Shown here: in pieces, positions 34,723 through 42,031 of the stretch
Position numbering within the stretch: position 1 is the stretch's first letter
Layout of the letters: the number at the start of each line of letters is the position of its first letter
Origin: Caldifarciminota bacterium
GTDB lineage: Bacteria; Hydrothermota; Hydrothermia; Hydrothermales; JAJRUZ01
Length of the DNA: 43,698 nucleotides
Assembly: GCA_024277525.1 (NCBI GenBank)
Contig: JAJRUZ010000063.1
Coordinates: 1-43,698, forward strand
Direction: 5' to 3'
Notes under the pieces: model-generated
What the model saw: only the letters and a program-made list of their open reading frames with translations
What the model was told of the DNA's origin: nothing
Database searches by the model: none
Made by a program: the position numbers and the translations under genes

Positions 34723-35520
34723 ATGGAAAACCAGTTTCTTAAAGCAGAAGATATCAAAATTTATATAAGCATCCCTCCTGACATTTATCATCAAAAAATA
34801 AAAAAAATAGATTTTGAGCCAAAACCTGATAAGATAATAAAAGAAGAATGGGGACAAAAAATTGCTTTCTTTAGAATTAAAGAGTTAAAACCCTATGAGA
34901 AAAGAATAATAAAAATGAAAGTAAATGTAATATTTAATTCAGAATTCAATAAGCCTTTTAACGACACCTCTCATCTTTATTTTTACCTTGCAGATGACCC
35001 TTATTTGAAGTTAAATTCAGAAATCTTGAAATCAATTTCAAATGCGCTTATTAAAAGGAGCAAAAATAAAGAAGAATATATAAAACTTGTCCTTGATACC
35101 GTGGCAAAATCTCTTTATTTTAATCTTGACGGAAAATGGGAAGATGCAGAAAGGACATATTTACAAGGACACGGCTCCTGTTCTGAATATTCTTTTCTCT
35201 TTTCCGCTCTTGCAAGACTCGGAGGTTTGCCGACGAGATTCATAGGCGGAACGGTGGAAAGGAATTCGGGAATTGATTATACCTTTCACCGATGGGTTGA
35301 AGTCTATATAAAAGAAAAAGGGTGGATTCCCATAGATCCTCAATATTATGATAGTCCTAAAAGTAAAGGTAAATATTTTCCTGATGATAATGAAGAACTT
35401 TTTTTAATTACAACAATTGAGCCGGGAACGAATTCTTACCTTGAAGAGTGGTATAATTACAATATTAAAGCAAAAAAGGGTATAATAAAAATTATTGCTT
35501 TTTATAAATGGGAAAAATAA
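34723..35520 (+). CDS. Transglutaminase-like (papain-fold) protein
   Basis: The protein has an N-terminal beta domain (DIKIYISIPPDIY, LKPYEKRIIKMKVNV). The transglutaminase core has catalytic Cys in GHGSCSEYSFLFSALARLGG, His in DYTFHRWVEVYI and Asp in GWIPIDPQYYD. Members are peptidases or amide-modifying enzymes. The frame is open back to an ATG at 34642, but that ATG includes the last base of tRNA-Leu. I chose the ATG at 34723, just before the folded domain. If the longer start is used, the extra 27 residues would be a poor hydrophobic leader. It overlaps the next gene by 13 nt. Confidence 0.75.
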   Translation: MENQFLKAEDIKIYISIPPDIYHQKIKKIDFEPKPDKIIKEEWGQKIAFFRIKELKPYEKRIIKMKVNVIFNSEFNKPFNDTSHLYFYLADDPYLKLNSEILKSISNALIKRSKNKEEYIKLVLDTVAKSLYFNLDGKWEDAERTYLQGHGSCSEYSFLFSALARLGGLPTRFIGGTVERNSGIDYTFHRWVEVYIKEKGWIPIDPQYYDSPKSKGKYFPDDNEELFLITTIEPGTNSYLEEWYNYNIKAKKGIIKIIAFYKWEK

Positions 35521-36860
35521 AAAAATTTTATAAGGCTTTGTTACTTTCGGACGGAACAATCCTTGATGATATTGAGCATAAATTCAAAGAAAAGATAATT
35601 GAAACGATAAGAGAAAATAAAAGAATTACCAAGATAAGTAACCGGAAATTTTATATTACTCAAAAAAATTTTAAGGGTTATAAATTTTATGTAATAAGCA
35701 GTGATAGACCCATAAGGATGAATTCACCGGATATTTTTAAAGAAATTTCGGAACTCCTTTATTATTATTATTTAAAGGAAAAAAATGAATTTCATAAAAA
35801 AATTGAACTCTTAAGCAAAGCAGGTGAATTTTTTTCAAGTGCATTGGAAATTGAGAATATAATAAAAAATATAATTTGTGAAGTAAAGAAGATATTAAAT
35901 GTGGAAAGGGTCTCAATATTTAAAGTAGAAGAAGATAAAAAGAAAATCTCATTTTTTTCTTTTACGGACGGAGAGGGAATATTAAAGTCTGTGGAAGTTG
36001 AATGGGGAAGAGGAATTGTTGGTTATGTTGCAAAGAAAAAAAAGCCTTTAATTGTAAATGATGTATCAAAAGATTCAAGATTTCATTCGCAAATTGATAA
36101 AATTACAGGTTTTAAAACAAGAAATATTTTAGCATATCCTTTAATTGTTCAGAAAAAAATTATAGGAATTATAGAGGCTTTAAATAAGAAAAAGGGTGAA
36201 TTTGATAAAAGTGACTTGGAACTTGTTTCACTTATTTCTTAGCCTGCTGCTGTGAGCTTGCAAAATGCTTATCTTTATTATGACCTCGAAAATCTCTTCA
36301 AAGGGACAATTCTTTCACTTGCAAATGCTGTTGAAGCAAAAGACCCTTATACATCGGGTCATGTTGAAAGGGTAATGAATTTATCAGTAGAAATGGGTAA
36401 GAAGGTAGGTTTAAAAGGAGAAGATTTAAAAAATGTTGAACTTGCTTCAATTTTACATGATATAGGGAAAATTGCTATACCGGATGAGATATTGAAAAAG
36501 CCGGCAAAATTGACTGATGAAGAATATGAAATAATAAAAACCCATGTTCATCACGGTGCGAGAATTTTGAGTCCTATTCCGGGCTTAAAAGGGGTTATTC
36601 CCGCGGTTTTGCACCATCATGAGAGATGGGACGGCAGGGGGTATCCGGTTGGATTAAAAGAAAAAGAAATTCCTTTAATTGCGAGAATAATTGCAATAAC
36701 AGACTCCTTTGATGCAATGAATTCGGATAGACCTTATAGAAAAAGACTTCCTCCGGAGCTAATAATTAAGGAATTTAAAGATAATTCGGGAAAACAATTT
36801 GATCCAGAGCTTGTTGAGATATTTCTTGAACTCAAGGAGCTGGAGGAGTTATTTAAATAA
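35508..36860 (+). pseudogene. GAF + HD-GYP c-di-GMP phosphodiesterase interrupted by an in-frame TAG
   Basis: The first 244 codons encode an N-terminal region and a GAF domain (LLSKAGEFFSSALEIENI, RGIVGYVAKKKKPLIVNDVS). A TAG at 36240-36242 falls in the last GAF helix, where a residue such as Ser or Gln would be expected. The same frame then continues: PAAVSLQNAYLYYDLENL, and a full HD-GYP domain with HDIGK (about 317) and HHERWDGRGYPVG (GYP near 378-380). HD-GYP enzymes hydrolyse c-di-GMP. A GTG at 36252 could restart the second part, but it is inside the GAF helix. Point nonsense, error or recoding are all possible. tRNA-Leu starts 3 nt after the final stop. Confidence 0.85.
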
Positions 36861-36863
36861 TAT

Positions 36864-36945
36864 GCGAGGGTGGCGGAACAGGCAGACGCGCCAGATTTAG
36901 GATCTGGTGGGGAAACCCGTGCGGGTTCGAGTCCCGCCCCTCGCA
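36864..36945 (+). tRNA. tRNA-Leu (anticodon TAG)
   Basis: The 82-nt class II tRNA has acceptor GCGAGGG/CCCTCGC and discriminator A. The anticodon arm CCAGA-TTTAGGA-TCTGG gives anticodon TAG, which reads CUN leucine codons. The variable arm is TGGGG-AAA-CCCGT and the T arm contains CGGGTTCGAGTCCCG. CCA is not encoded. It begins 3 nt after the HD-GYP stop codon, so it is probably cut out of that mRNA. Confidence 0.97.
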
Positions 36946-37033
36946 TAAAAGTAGGTTACTGTTAAAGAAATTGTTTAATTGATTTCCTGATGTCCCTTTG
37001 TTTAAAATAATTATTCAAAGTCTTTATTAAAAA

Positions 37034-37046
37034 GGGTTCTACTCCC
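37034..37046 (+). promoter_or_regulatory. T-arm-like leader hairpin, 34 nt before the 37068 gene
   Basis: GGGTTCTACTCCC has the same GGG/CCC stem and TTC heptaloop as the elements at 26134 and 26846. Its first G is exactly 34 nt from the A of the ATG. A possible upstream promoter is TTGATT with an 18-nt spacer and TAAAAT. No ribosome binding site is evident. Confidence 0.45.
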
Positions 37047-37067
37047 GATTAAAATTATTTTAAAGAA

Positions 37068-38234
37068 ATGCCGGTTAAACTTCATTATAATTTCAAGGAT
37101 GTTTTCAGAGCTGCAAGGTTCGGGCTTTCCGGTAAAAAAATGTGGGTTCAGTTCATGGGACTTGTAATCGGATTTTTCTTTTATTCGGTTTTCTCCTATT
37201 TTGCTCTTTTATCCAGCGGAAGGACATTTGCGGAGGTATGGAATTATTACAAATTGCTCCCTCTTGCATTTCTTGAGCCTCTTTCAACCACAGGGAATGT
37301 TTTTCACTTTATAGGTATTATTCTCTTTTTACTCACATTCTTTATCTTCGGAACCGCTGTCACTAAAATTCATTTTGAACAATTGAAGGGTGATGAATTT
37401 TATGAAATAAGAGAATCACTCAAATTTTCCTTAACAAAAGGGAAAGCCTCCTTTTTAACTCCTTTACTTTTGATTATTTTAATGTTTTTAATCCTTATAA
37501 CAGGATTTATCTGGGGTTTGATATCAAGAATTCCTTTTTTAGGACCGATTATTTTTATTCTCCTTTCAATACCTGCCTTTTTCACCTGTCTTTTCTTAAT
37601 TTATCTTTTCGTTTCTTTTATTGTCTCACTTTTCATTTCACCTTCAATAGTTGGAACAACAGGAAATGACACATTTGACACACTTTTTGAAATCTTTTCA
37701 ACAATAAATGAAGAACCTTGGAGATTGTTTCTTTATGAGGTTCTACTGTTCGGTGTAATAATTGTTGCTGGAGCGATTTTCACTTGGTTTGTATCAAAGG
37801 CGGTCTGGATCGCGATCTTGGTTCTTTCAAAGGCATGGCCTGTATTTCCAGATATTGTTCAAAAAGCACATTCCCTGCTCCCGGATTACAGATTTTGGGG
37901 AGACTTTTATACACCTCTGAAATTGGTCGGGGCTTCAGCCTTAACATATATTCCTGCTTCTCCTTCCGGTCTCGGAATCTGGGGTAATATACTCGGATGG
38001 TTCTTGGGATTTTTCGGATATGCATTGATTTTTATGGTTATTTCATATTTCACAAGTATGTTTTTCTGCGGAAATAATTTAATTTTTATTGCTCTTTATA
38101 AGAAAAAAGACGAAATTGATCTCTTAAAAGAAGAGGAAGAACCCGAGAGCTACATGCCTGAAATCACGGAGGAGGAAAAGGAGGAAAAAAAGGAAGAATC
38201 CGAAGAGACATCCGAAACCCAGGAGGAAAAATAA
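37068..38234 (+). CDS. Multi-pass membrane protein of unknown function with an acidic tail
   Basis: The 388-residue protein has about seven to eight hydrophobic helices, among them FMGLVIGFFFYSVFSYFALL, FIGIILFLLTFFIFGTAV and LLIILMFLILITGFIWGLIS. It ends with a 45-residue, strongly acidic cytoplasmic tail (EEEEPESYMPEITEEEKEE). The conserved-looking part resembles no transporter family that I recognise. It is followed without a gap by the M42 peptidase gene, so they share a transcript. Its leader carries the T-arm-like hairpin. Confidence 0.6.
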   Translation: MPVKLHYNFKDVFRAARFGLSGKKMWVQFMGLVIGFFFYSVFSYFALLSSGRTFAEVWNYYKLLPLAFLEPLSTTGNVFHFIGIILFLLTFFIFGTAVTKIHFEQLKGDEFYEIRESLKFSLTKGKASFLTPLLLIILMFLILITGFIWGLISRIPFLGPIIFILLSIPAFFTCLFLIYLFVSFIVSLFISPSIVGTTGNDTFDTLFEIFSTINEEPWRLFLYEVLLFGVIIVAGAIFTWFVSKAVWIAILVLSKAWPVFPDIVQKAHSLLPDYRFWGDFYTPLKLVGASALTYIPASPSGLGIWGNILGWFLGFFGYALIFMVISYFTSMFFCGNNLIFIALYKKKDEIDLLKEEEEPESYMPEITEEEKEEKKEESEETSETQEEK

Positions 38235-39320
38235 ATGGATCATACCGAAAATGTGCTTAAGGAGCTCACAGAAGCTTTCGGTCCCTCGGGTTTTGAAGAA
38301 GAGGTAAGGGATAAGATATATAATTTTGTAAAAGATATTGTTGATGAAGTAAAGACAGATAAACTCGGTTCATTAATAGCAATAAAAAAAGGAAAGAAAG
38401 AAAACCCCAGGATAATGTTTATTGCGCATATGGATGAAATCGGATTAATGGTAAAAGGCTTCACACAGGAAGGATATGTGAAATTTTTGCCTCTCGGAGG
38501 ATGGTGGAGTCCGATGCTTGTCGGACAGAAAATAAAATTAAAAACAAAAGATGGAAAGAAATTGACCGGAATAATAGGCTCGATTCCCCCTCATCTTTTA
38601 AGAAAAAAAGAAGAAGCAACTAAACTTCCACAAATTGAAGAACTTTGGATTGATTTCGGTGTTGATGCAGATTTTAATCCGAAAGAGAAACTCGGAATAG
38701 AAATAGGAGACCCGATTGTTCCTTATTCGGAATTTGAGATACTCGGGAACGAGAAGGTTTATTCGGCAAAAGCCTTTGATGACAGGGTTGCTTCTGCACT
38801 TCTTGTCAGAATTCTTGAAGAACTCAAAGATAAAGAATTTGAAGGGACGGTTTATGGAGTATTTTCTGTTCAGGAAGAAGTCGGATTAAGAGGAGCTGCC
38901 ACTTCTCCATGGGTCGTTGAGCCGGATGTTGCAATCGCTCTTGATGTTTCAATATCCGAGGATACACCTGCTGTAAAAGAAAAAAGTGATGCAAAGCTCG
39001 GGGGAGGATGCTCGCTTGTTGTTTTTGATGTAACAATGATAGCAAACAGAAAAATGGTTAATCTGTTAAAAAATATTGCTTAGAAAAAGAATATAAAACA
39101 TCATCTTGTTACCTTACCCCAAGGCGGGTATGATACAGGAAGGGTTCATATGTTTAAACAGGGGGTCCCTTCCGCAATAATAGGTATTCCTTCAAGATAT
39201 GTTCACGGGTTTAATTCTTTAATTCATAGGGACGATTTTGACTCCGCTCTTTCTCTTTCAGTTGAATTTGTTTCAGAATTTGATGAAAATAAACTTAATG
39301 AAATTTGCAAATTTCTATGA
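38235..39320 (+). pseudogene. M42-family aminopeptidase / endoglucanase-like peptidase interrupted by an in-frame TAG
   Basis: The protein shows M42 motifs in order: IAHMDEIGLMV (first His and Asp), KAFDDRVASALL (bridging Asp), VFSVQEEVGLRGA (Glu pair) and VAIALDVSISEDTP. TAG at 39081-39083 (codon 283) ends the frame where Glu or Lys is usual. The frame then continues perfectly with TLPQGGYDTGRVHMF, AIIGIPSRYVHGF and a final TGA at 39320. The last metal ligand, His324 in RYVHG, lies beyond the TAG, so the short product should be inactive. The real stop overlaps the dapB ATG by 4 nt, showing that the long frame is the ancestral gene. Confidence 0.88.
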
Positions 39321-40057
39321 AGATAGGGATAATTGGAGCTCATGGAAGAATGGGTAAGGCATTGTCCGAAACTGCAAAAGAGGAAGGAATTGAGATAGGA
39401 GCATTGATTGAAAAACAGGGAGTGGAAAGTGAAAACGCGAAATATTTTTATGATATAAGAGAAGCAATTCCTTACTGTGATATTTTTCTTGAATTTACAA
39501 CTCCATCAGCAACTCTTGAGAATACAAAAAAATTGATAGAAAATCCTAAACCTTATGTTGTGGGAACAACAGGACTTGAGGATATACATTTTAATGAGTT
39601 CAAAAGACTATCTGAAAAGGTTCCTGTTTTTTATTCTCCGAATATGAGTATTGGGATTCATATCATTGCGGGATTTTTAAATAAATTTTCAAAATTTTTA
39701 AAAGATTTTGAACTTGAGATCATGGAAATTCATCATACAAAGAAAAAAGACGCTCCGAGCGGGACAGCACTTTATCTTTTCAATGAATGGAAAGAAAATG
39801 TAAATAAAGAGGCAAAACCCGTATTCGGGAGGCGAGAGAAAAAAGAAAAAAACGAGGTCGCAATATTTGGATTAAGGGTCGGAAATACACCGGGAGAGCA
39901 TACCTTATATATATCAAAAGGAGATGAGGTGATCGAGATAAAACATAAAGTTTATTCAAGAAAAGTGTTTGCAAGAGGAGCTTTGTTTGTGGCAAAAAGA
40001 ATAATAAACATGGAAAAGGGATTTTATACTTTTAAAGACATTTTAAGGGAGGTATAA
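39317..40057 (+). CDS. dapB: 4-hydroxy-tetrahydrodipicolinate reductase
   Basis: The 246-residue protein has an NAD(P) motif (MKIGIIGAHGRMGKAL), VGTTGLEDIHFNEF, PNMSIGIHIIAGF and the active-site EIHHTKKKDAPSGTAL. It reduces the dipicolinate precursor for lysine and diaminopimelate, downstream of asd in the pathway. I chose the ATG at 39317, which overlaps the read-through stop of the M42 gene (ATGA). A TTG 12 nt earlier adds only MQIS and is less likely. Confidence 0.94.
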   Translation: MKIGIIGAHGRMGKALSETAKEEGIEIGALIEKQGVESENAKYFYDIREAIPYCDIFLEFTTPSATLENTKKLIENPKPYVVGTTGLEDIHFNEFKRLSEKVPVFYSPNMSIGIHIIAGFLNKFSKFLKDFELEIMEIHHTKKKDAPSGTALYLFNEWKENVNKEAKPVFGRREKKEKNEVAIFGLRVGNTPGEHTLYISKGDEVIEIKHKVYSRKVFARGALFVAKRIINMEKGFYTFKDILREV

Positions 40058-40059
40058 AA

Positions 40060-40242
40060 ATGCTTTTATGGGTTTTTATTTTATTTATTTTGTCCTTAAT
40101 TAATTTTGTATATGATGCTCTTTTATGGGTAAATATGATAAAGCCTCTGAATATAAGGTATCTTACTTTTTTTGATGTTCTGTTTCTCTTTATTACACTC
40201 GGAATTTTATACAGAATGTACTTTCTATCCAGGAAAGGATAA
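40060..40242 (+). CDS. Small two-helix membrane protein
   Basis: This 60-residue ORF starts 2 nt after dapB with AAGGGAGG upstream. It reads as two hydrophobic helices (WVFILFILSLINFVYDALLW and VLFLFITLGILYRMYF) with a short loop and a basic end. It is not recognised. Its clean ribosome binding site and placement between dapB and rph support translation. Confidence 0.55.
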   Translation: MLLWVFILFILSLINFVYDALLWVNMIKPLNIRYLTFFDVLFLFITLGILYRMYFLSRKG

Positions 40243-40251
40243 AAGGAAAGG

Positions 40252-40311
40252 ATGAAAAAAAGGATAAAAGAATTAGAGGAAGAGATAAGAAAATTAAAAG
40301 GTGAAGAATAA
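40252..40311 (+). CDS. Possible 19-residue coiled-coil micro-ORF
   Basis: ATG at 40252 opens MKKRIKELEEEIRKLKGEE and TAA. The peptide has a heptad-like pattern of I, L, I and L. AAGGAAAGG lies directly upstream. It sits 9 nt after the small membrane protein and 3 nt before the GTG of the rph-like gene, so it may be a real micro-protein or a leader that couples translation. Confidence 0.3.
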   Translation: MKKRIKELEEEIRKLKGEE

Positions 40312-40314
40312 AAG

Positions 40315-41040
40315 GTGCGAACGGAAAGAAAACCCGAAGAAATACGGGAAATTAAAATCTATAAAGGGAAAATTGAGGCAGAAGGAAGTGTTTATATAGA
40401 GGCAGGTAATACAAAAATTAATATTACTGTTTCAATTGAAAATAAGGTCCCTCAGTTTTTAAAAGGAACAGGAGAGGGATGGATAAAAGCCCAATACTGG
40501 ATGCATCCGAGAGCGGTTAATGAGTGGAAATCAATTGAGATGAGAATAAAGGATAAAAGGGCTATTGAAATATCAAGAATTATTGCAAGAACATTAAGAG
40601 CAGGTATTGATAGGGCAAAAATCGGAGAATATACCCTTTTGGTTGATTGTGAAGTACTTCAAGCGGATGGAAGTACAAGGGCTATTGCGGTTACAGGTGC
40701 ATCATGTGCTGTTTATCAGGCTTTGAATTTTATGAAAAAAAATAATTTGATAAATGAAATTCCTGATTTTGAACTGGTTTGTGGAATAACCGTAGGAAAA
40801 ATAAAAGATAAAATTTATCTTGATTTAACCTATGAGGAAGATTTTGAATGTGAATTTGATTTGAATTTATTTTTTTCGGAAAAAGGCAAAATTGTTGAAA
40901 TCCAAGGCACAAGTGAAAAAAGGGGTATTCCATCAGAAGATTTAAATTTAATGATAGAACTGGCAAGGAAAAAATCAGAAGAAATATTTAAAATACAAAG
41001 AGAATTTATAAAAAAATTTCCGTATGGAGAGGATATTTGA
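40315..41040 (+). CDS. rph: Ribonuclease PH homologue
   Basis: The 241-residue protein follows RNase PH along its length: AEGSVYIEAGNTKINITVSI, VPQFLKGTGEGWIKAQYWMHP, EISRIIARTLRAGID and VDCEVLQADGSTRAIAVTGA. The phosphate-binding Arg of GGR/STR motifs and the aspartates of YLDLTYEED and EFDLN are kept. RNase PH trims tRNA 3' ends by phosphorolysis, relevant because no tRNA here encodes CCA. The N-terminal R-x-DGR-like segment is replaced by RKPEEIREI. It starts with GTG and overlaps the rluD gene by 17 nt. Confidence 0.85.
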   Translation: MRTERKPEEIREIKIYKGKIEAEGSVYIEAGNTKINITVSIENKVPQFLKGTGEGWIKAQYWMHPRAVNEWKSIEMRIKDKRAIEISRIIARTLRAGIDRAKIGEYTLLVDCEVLQADGSTRAIAVTGASCAVYQALNFMKKNNLINEIPDFELVCGITVGKIKDKIYLDLTYEEDFECEFDLNLFFSEKGKIVEIQGTSEKRGIPSEDLNLMIELARKKSEEIFKIQREFIKKFPYGEDI

Positions 41041-42031
41041 AAGATGGGTAAACGAGAAATCGAAAGGTAAGCGGCTCGATGTTTATCTTGTACAGAGCGG
41101 ATGCGGACTTTCAAGAGAAAAGGTTAAGGAGGCAATTGAAAACGGTCTTGTTGAAGTTGATGGAAAAAAAGTTAAAAAGCCGAGTTACAAGGTTAAGGCA
41201 GGAGAACATATTGTGATACATATAAAAGAAGAAGAAAAAAAAGAACTTATACCGGAAGAAGTCCCTTTTGACATTCTTTATGAGGATGACCAAATAGCGG
41301 TTATAAATAAACCTCCGGGTCTTGTTGTTCATCCTGCTAAAGGGCACCATTCCGGTACACTTGTTCACGGGCTCATATTTAAATACGGTGAATTACCCTC
41401 AACGGAGGAAGAGGAAAGCATAAGAGCAGGGATAATCCACAGACTGGATAAAGATACAAGCGGGTGCATGGTAATAGCAAAAACACAGGAAGCTCTCTCA
41501 AAACTCGGCATTATGATGGAAAGAAGGGAAATAAAAAGGGAGTACAGGACGATAGTTTGGGGTATTTTACCTCAGGAAAAAGGGGAAATAAATGCACCCA
41601 TAGGAAGGGACCCGATCAATAGATTAAAAAGAAAAGTAACCTTTGAAAACTCAAAACCTGCAATAACACTTTATGAAATTTTAGAAGAATATGATAAGTT
41701 ATGTTCCCTTTTATCCGTAAAACTTCTTACAGGAAGGACACACCAGATAAGAGTCCATATGGAATACATAGGACACCCTGTTGTCGGAGATCCTTTATAT
41801 AGCGGGAGAGAAGGTAGAAAAATCATGCAAATAGTTAGCCCTGATTTAAAGGATAAAGTAAATGAACTTTTAAAAATATTTAACAGACAGGCATTACATG
41901 CTTATAAACTTGAATTTGACCATCCGATTTATAATAAGAAAATTGAAATAATTGCTCCTTATCCCGGAGACTTTAAAAAAGCTTTTGAATTTCTTAAAAA
42001 GGAGGTTAAGGATGGAAAAAGAATTAATTAA
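41024..42031 (+). CDS. rluD: RluA/RluD-family 23S rRNA or tRNA pseudouridine synthase
   Basis: The 335-residue protein has an S4 RNA-binding domain (RLDVYLVQSGCGLSREKVKE). The RluA catalytic domain follows, with HRLDKDTSGCMVIAK holding the catalytic Asp, and INKPPGLVVHPAKGHHSGTL and LLTGRTHQIRVHMEYIGHPV. It converts specific uridines to pseudouridine, most likely in 23S rRNA. About 30 residues between the latter motifs and the C-terminus (REGRKIMQIVSPDLKDKVN) are a lineage-specific linker. Confidence 0.9.
   Translation: MERIFERWVNEKSKGKRLDVYLVQSGCGLSREKVKEAIENGLVEVDGKKVKKPSYKVKAGEHIVIHIKEEEKKELIPEEVPFDILYEDDQIAVINKPPGLVVHPAKGHHSGTLVHGLIFKYGELPSTEEEESIRAGIIHRLDKDTSGCMVIAKTQEALSKLGIMMERREIKREYRTIVWGILPQEKGEINAPIGRDPINRLKRKVTFENSKPAITLYEILEEYDKLCSLLSVKLLTGRTHQIRVHMEYIGHPVVGDPLYSGREGRKIMQIVSPDLKDKVNELLKIFNRQALHAYKLEFDHPIYNKKIEIIAPYPGDFKKAFEFLKKEVKDGKRIN

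Noticed and set aside
34377-34757. Minus-strand ORF of 126 codons across tmRNA and tRNA-Leu
   Set aside because: It is the antisense shadow of two structured RNA genes and has no protein family character.
36864-36945. tRNA with anticodon TAG as an amber suppressor
   Set aside because: Anticodon TAG (5'-UAG-3') reads CUN leucine codons. A suppressor of UAG would need anticodon CTA. Acceptor and long variable arm are those of an ordinary tRNA-Leu.
41952-42011. Longer TTG start of the UDP-sugar dehydrogenase gene
   Set aside because: The extra 20 codons overlap the rluD-like gene in another frame. The ATG at 42012 has AAGGAGG and matches the family N-terminus.
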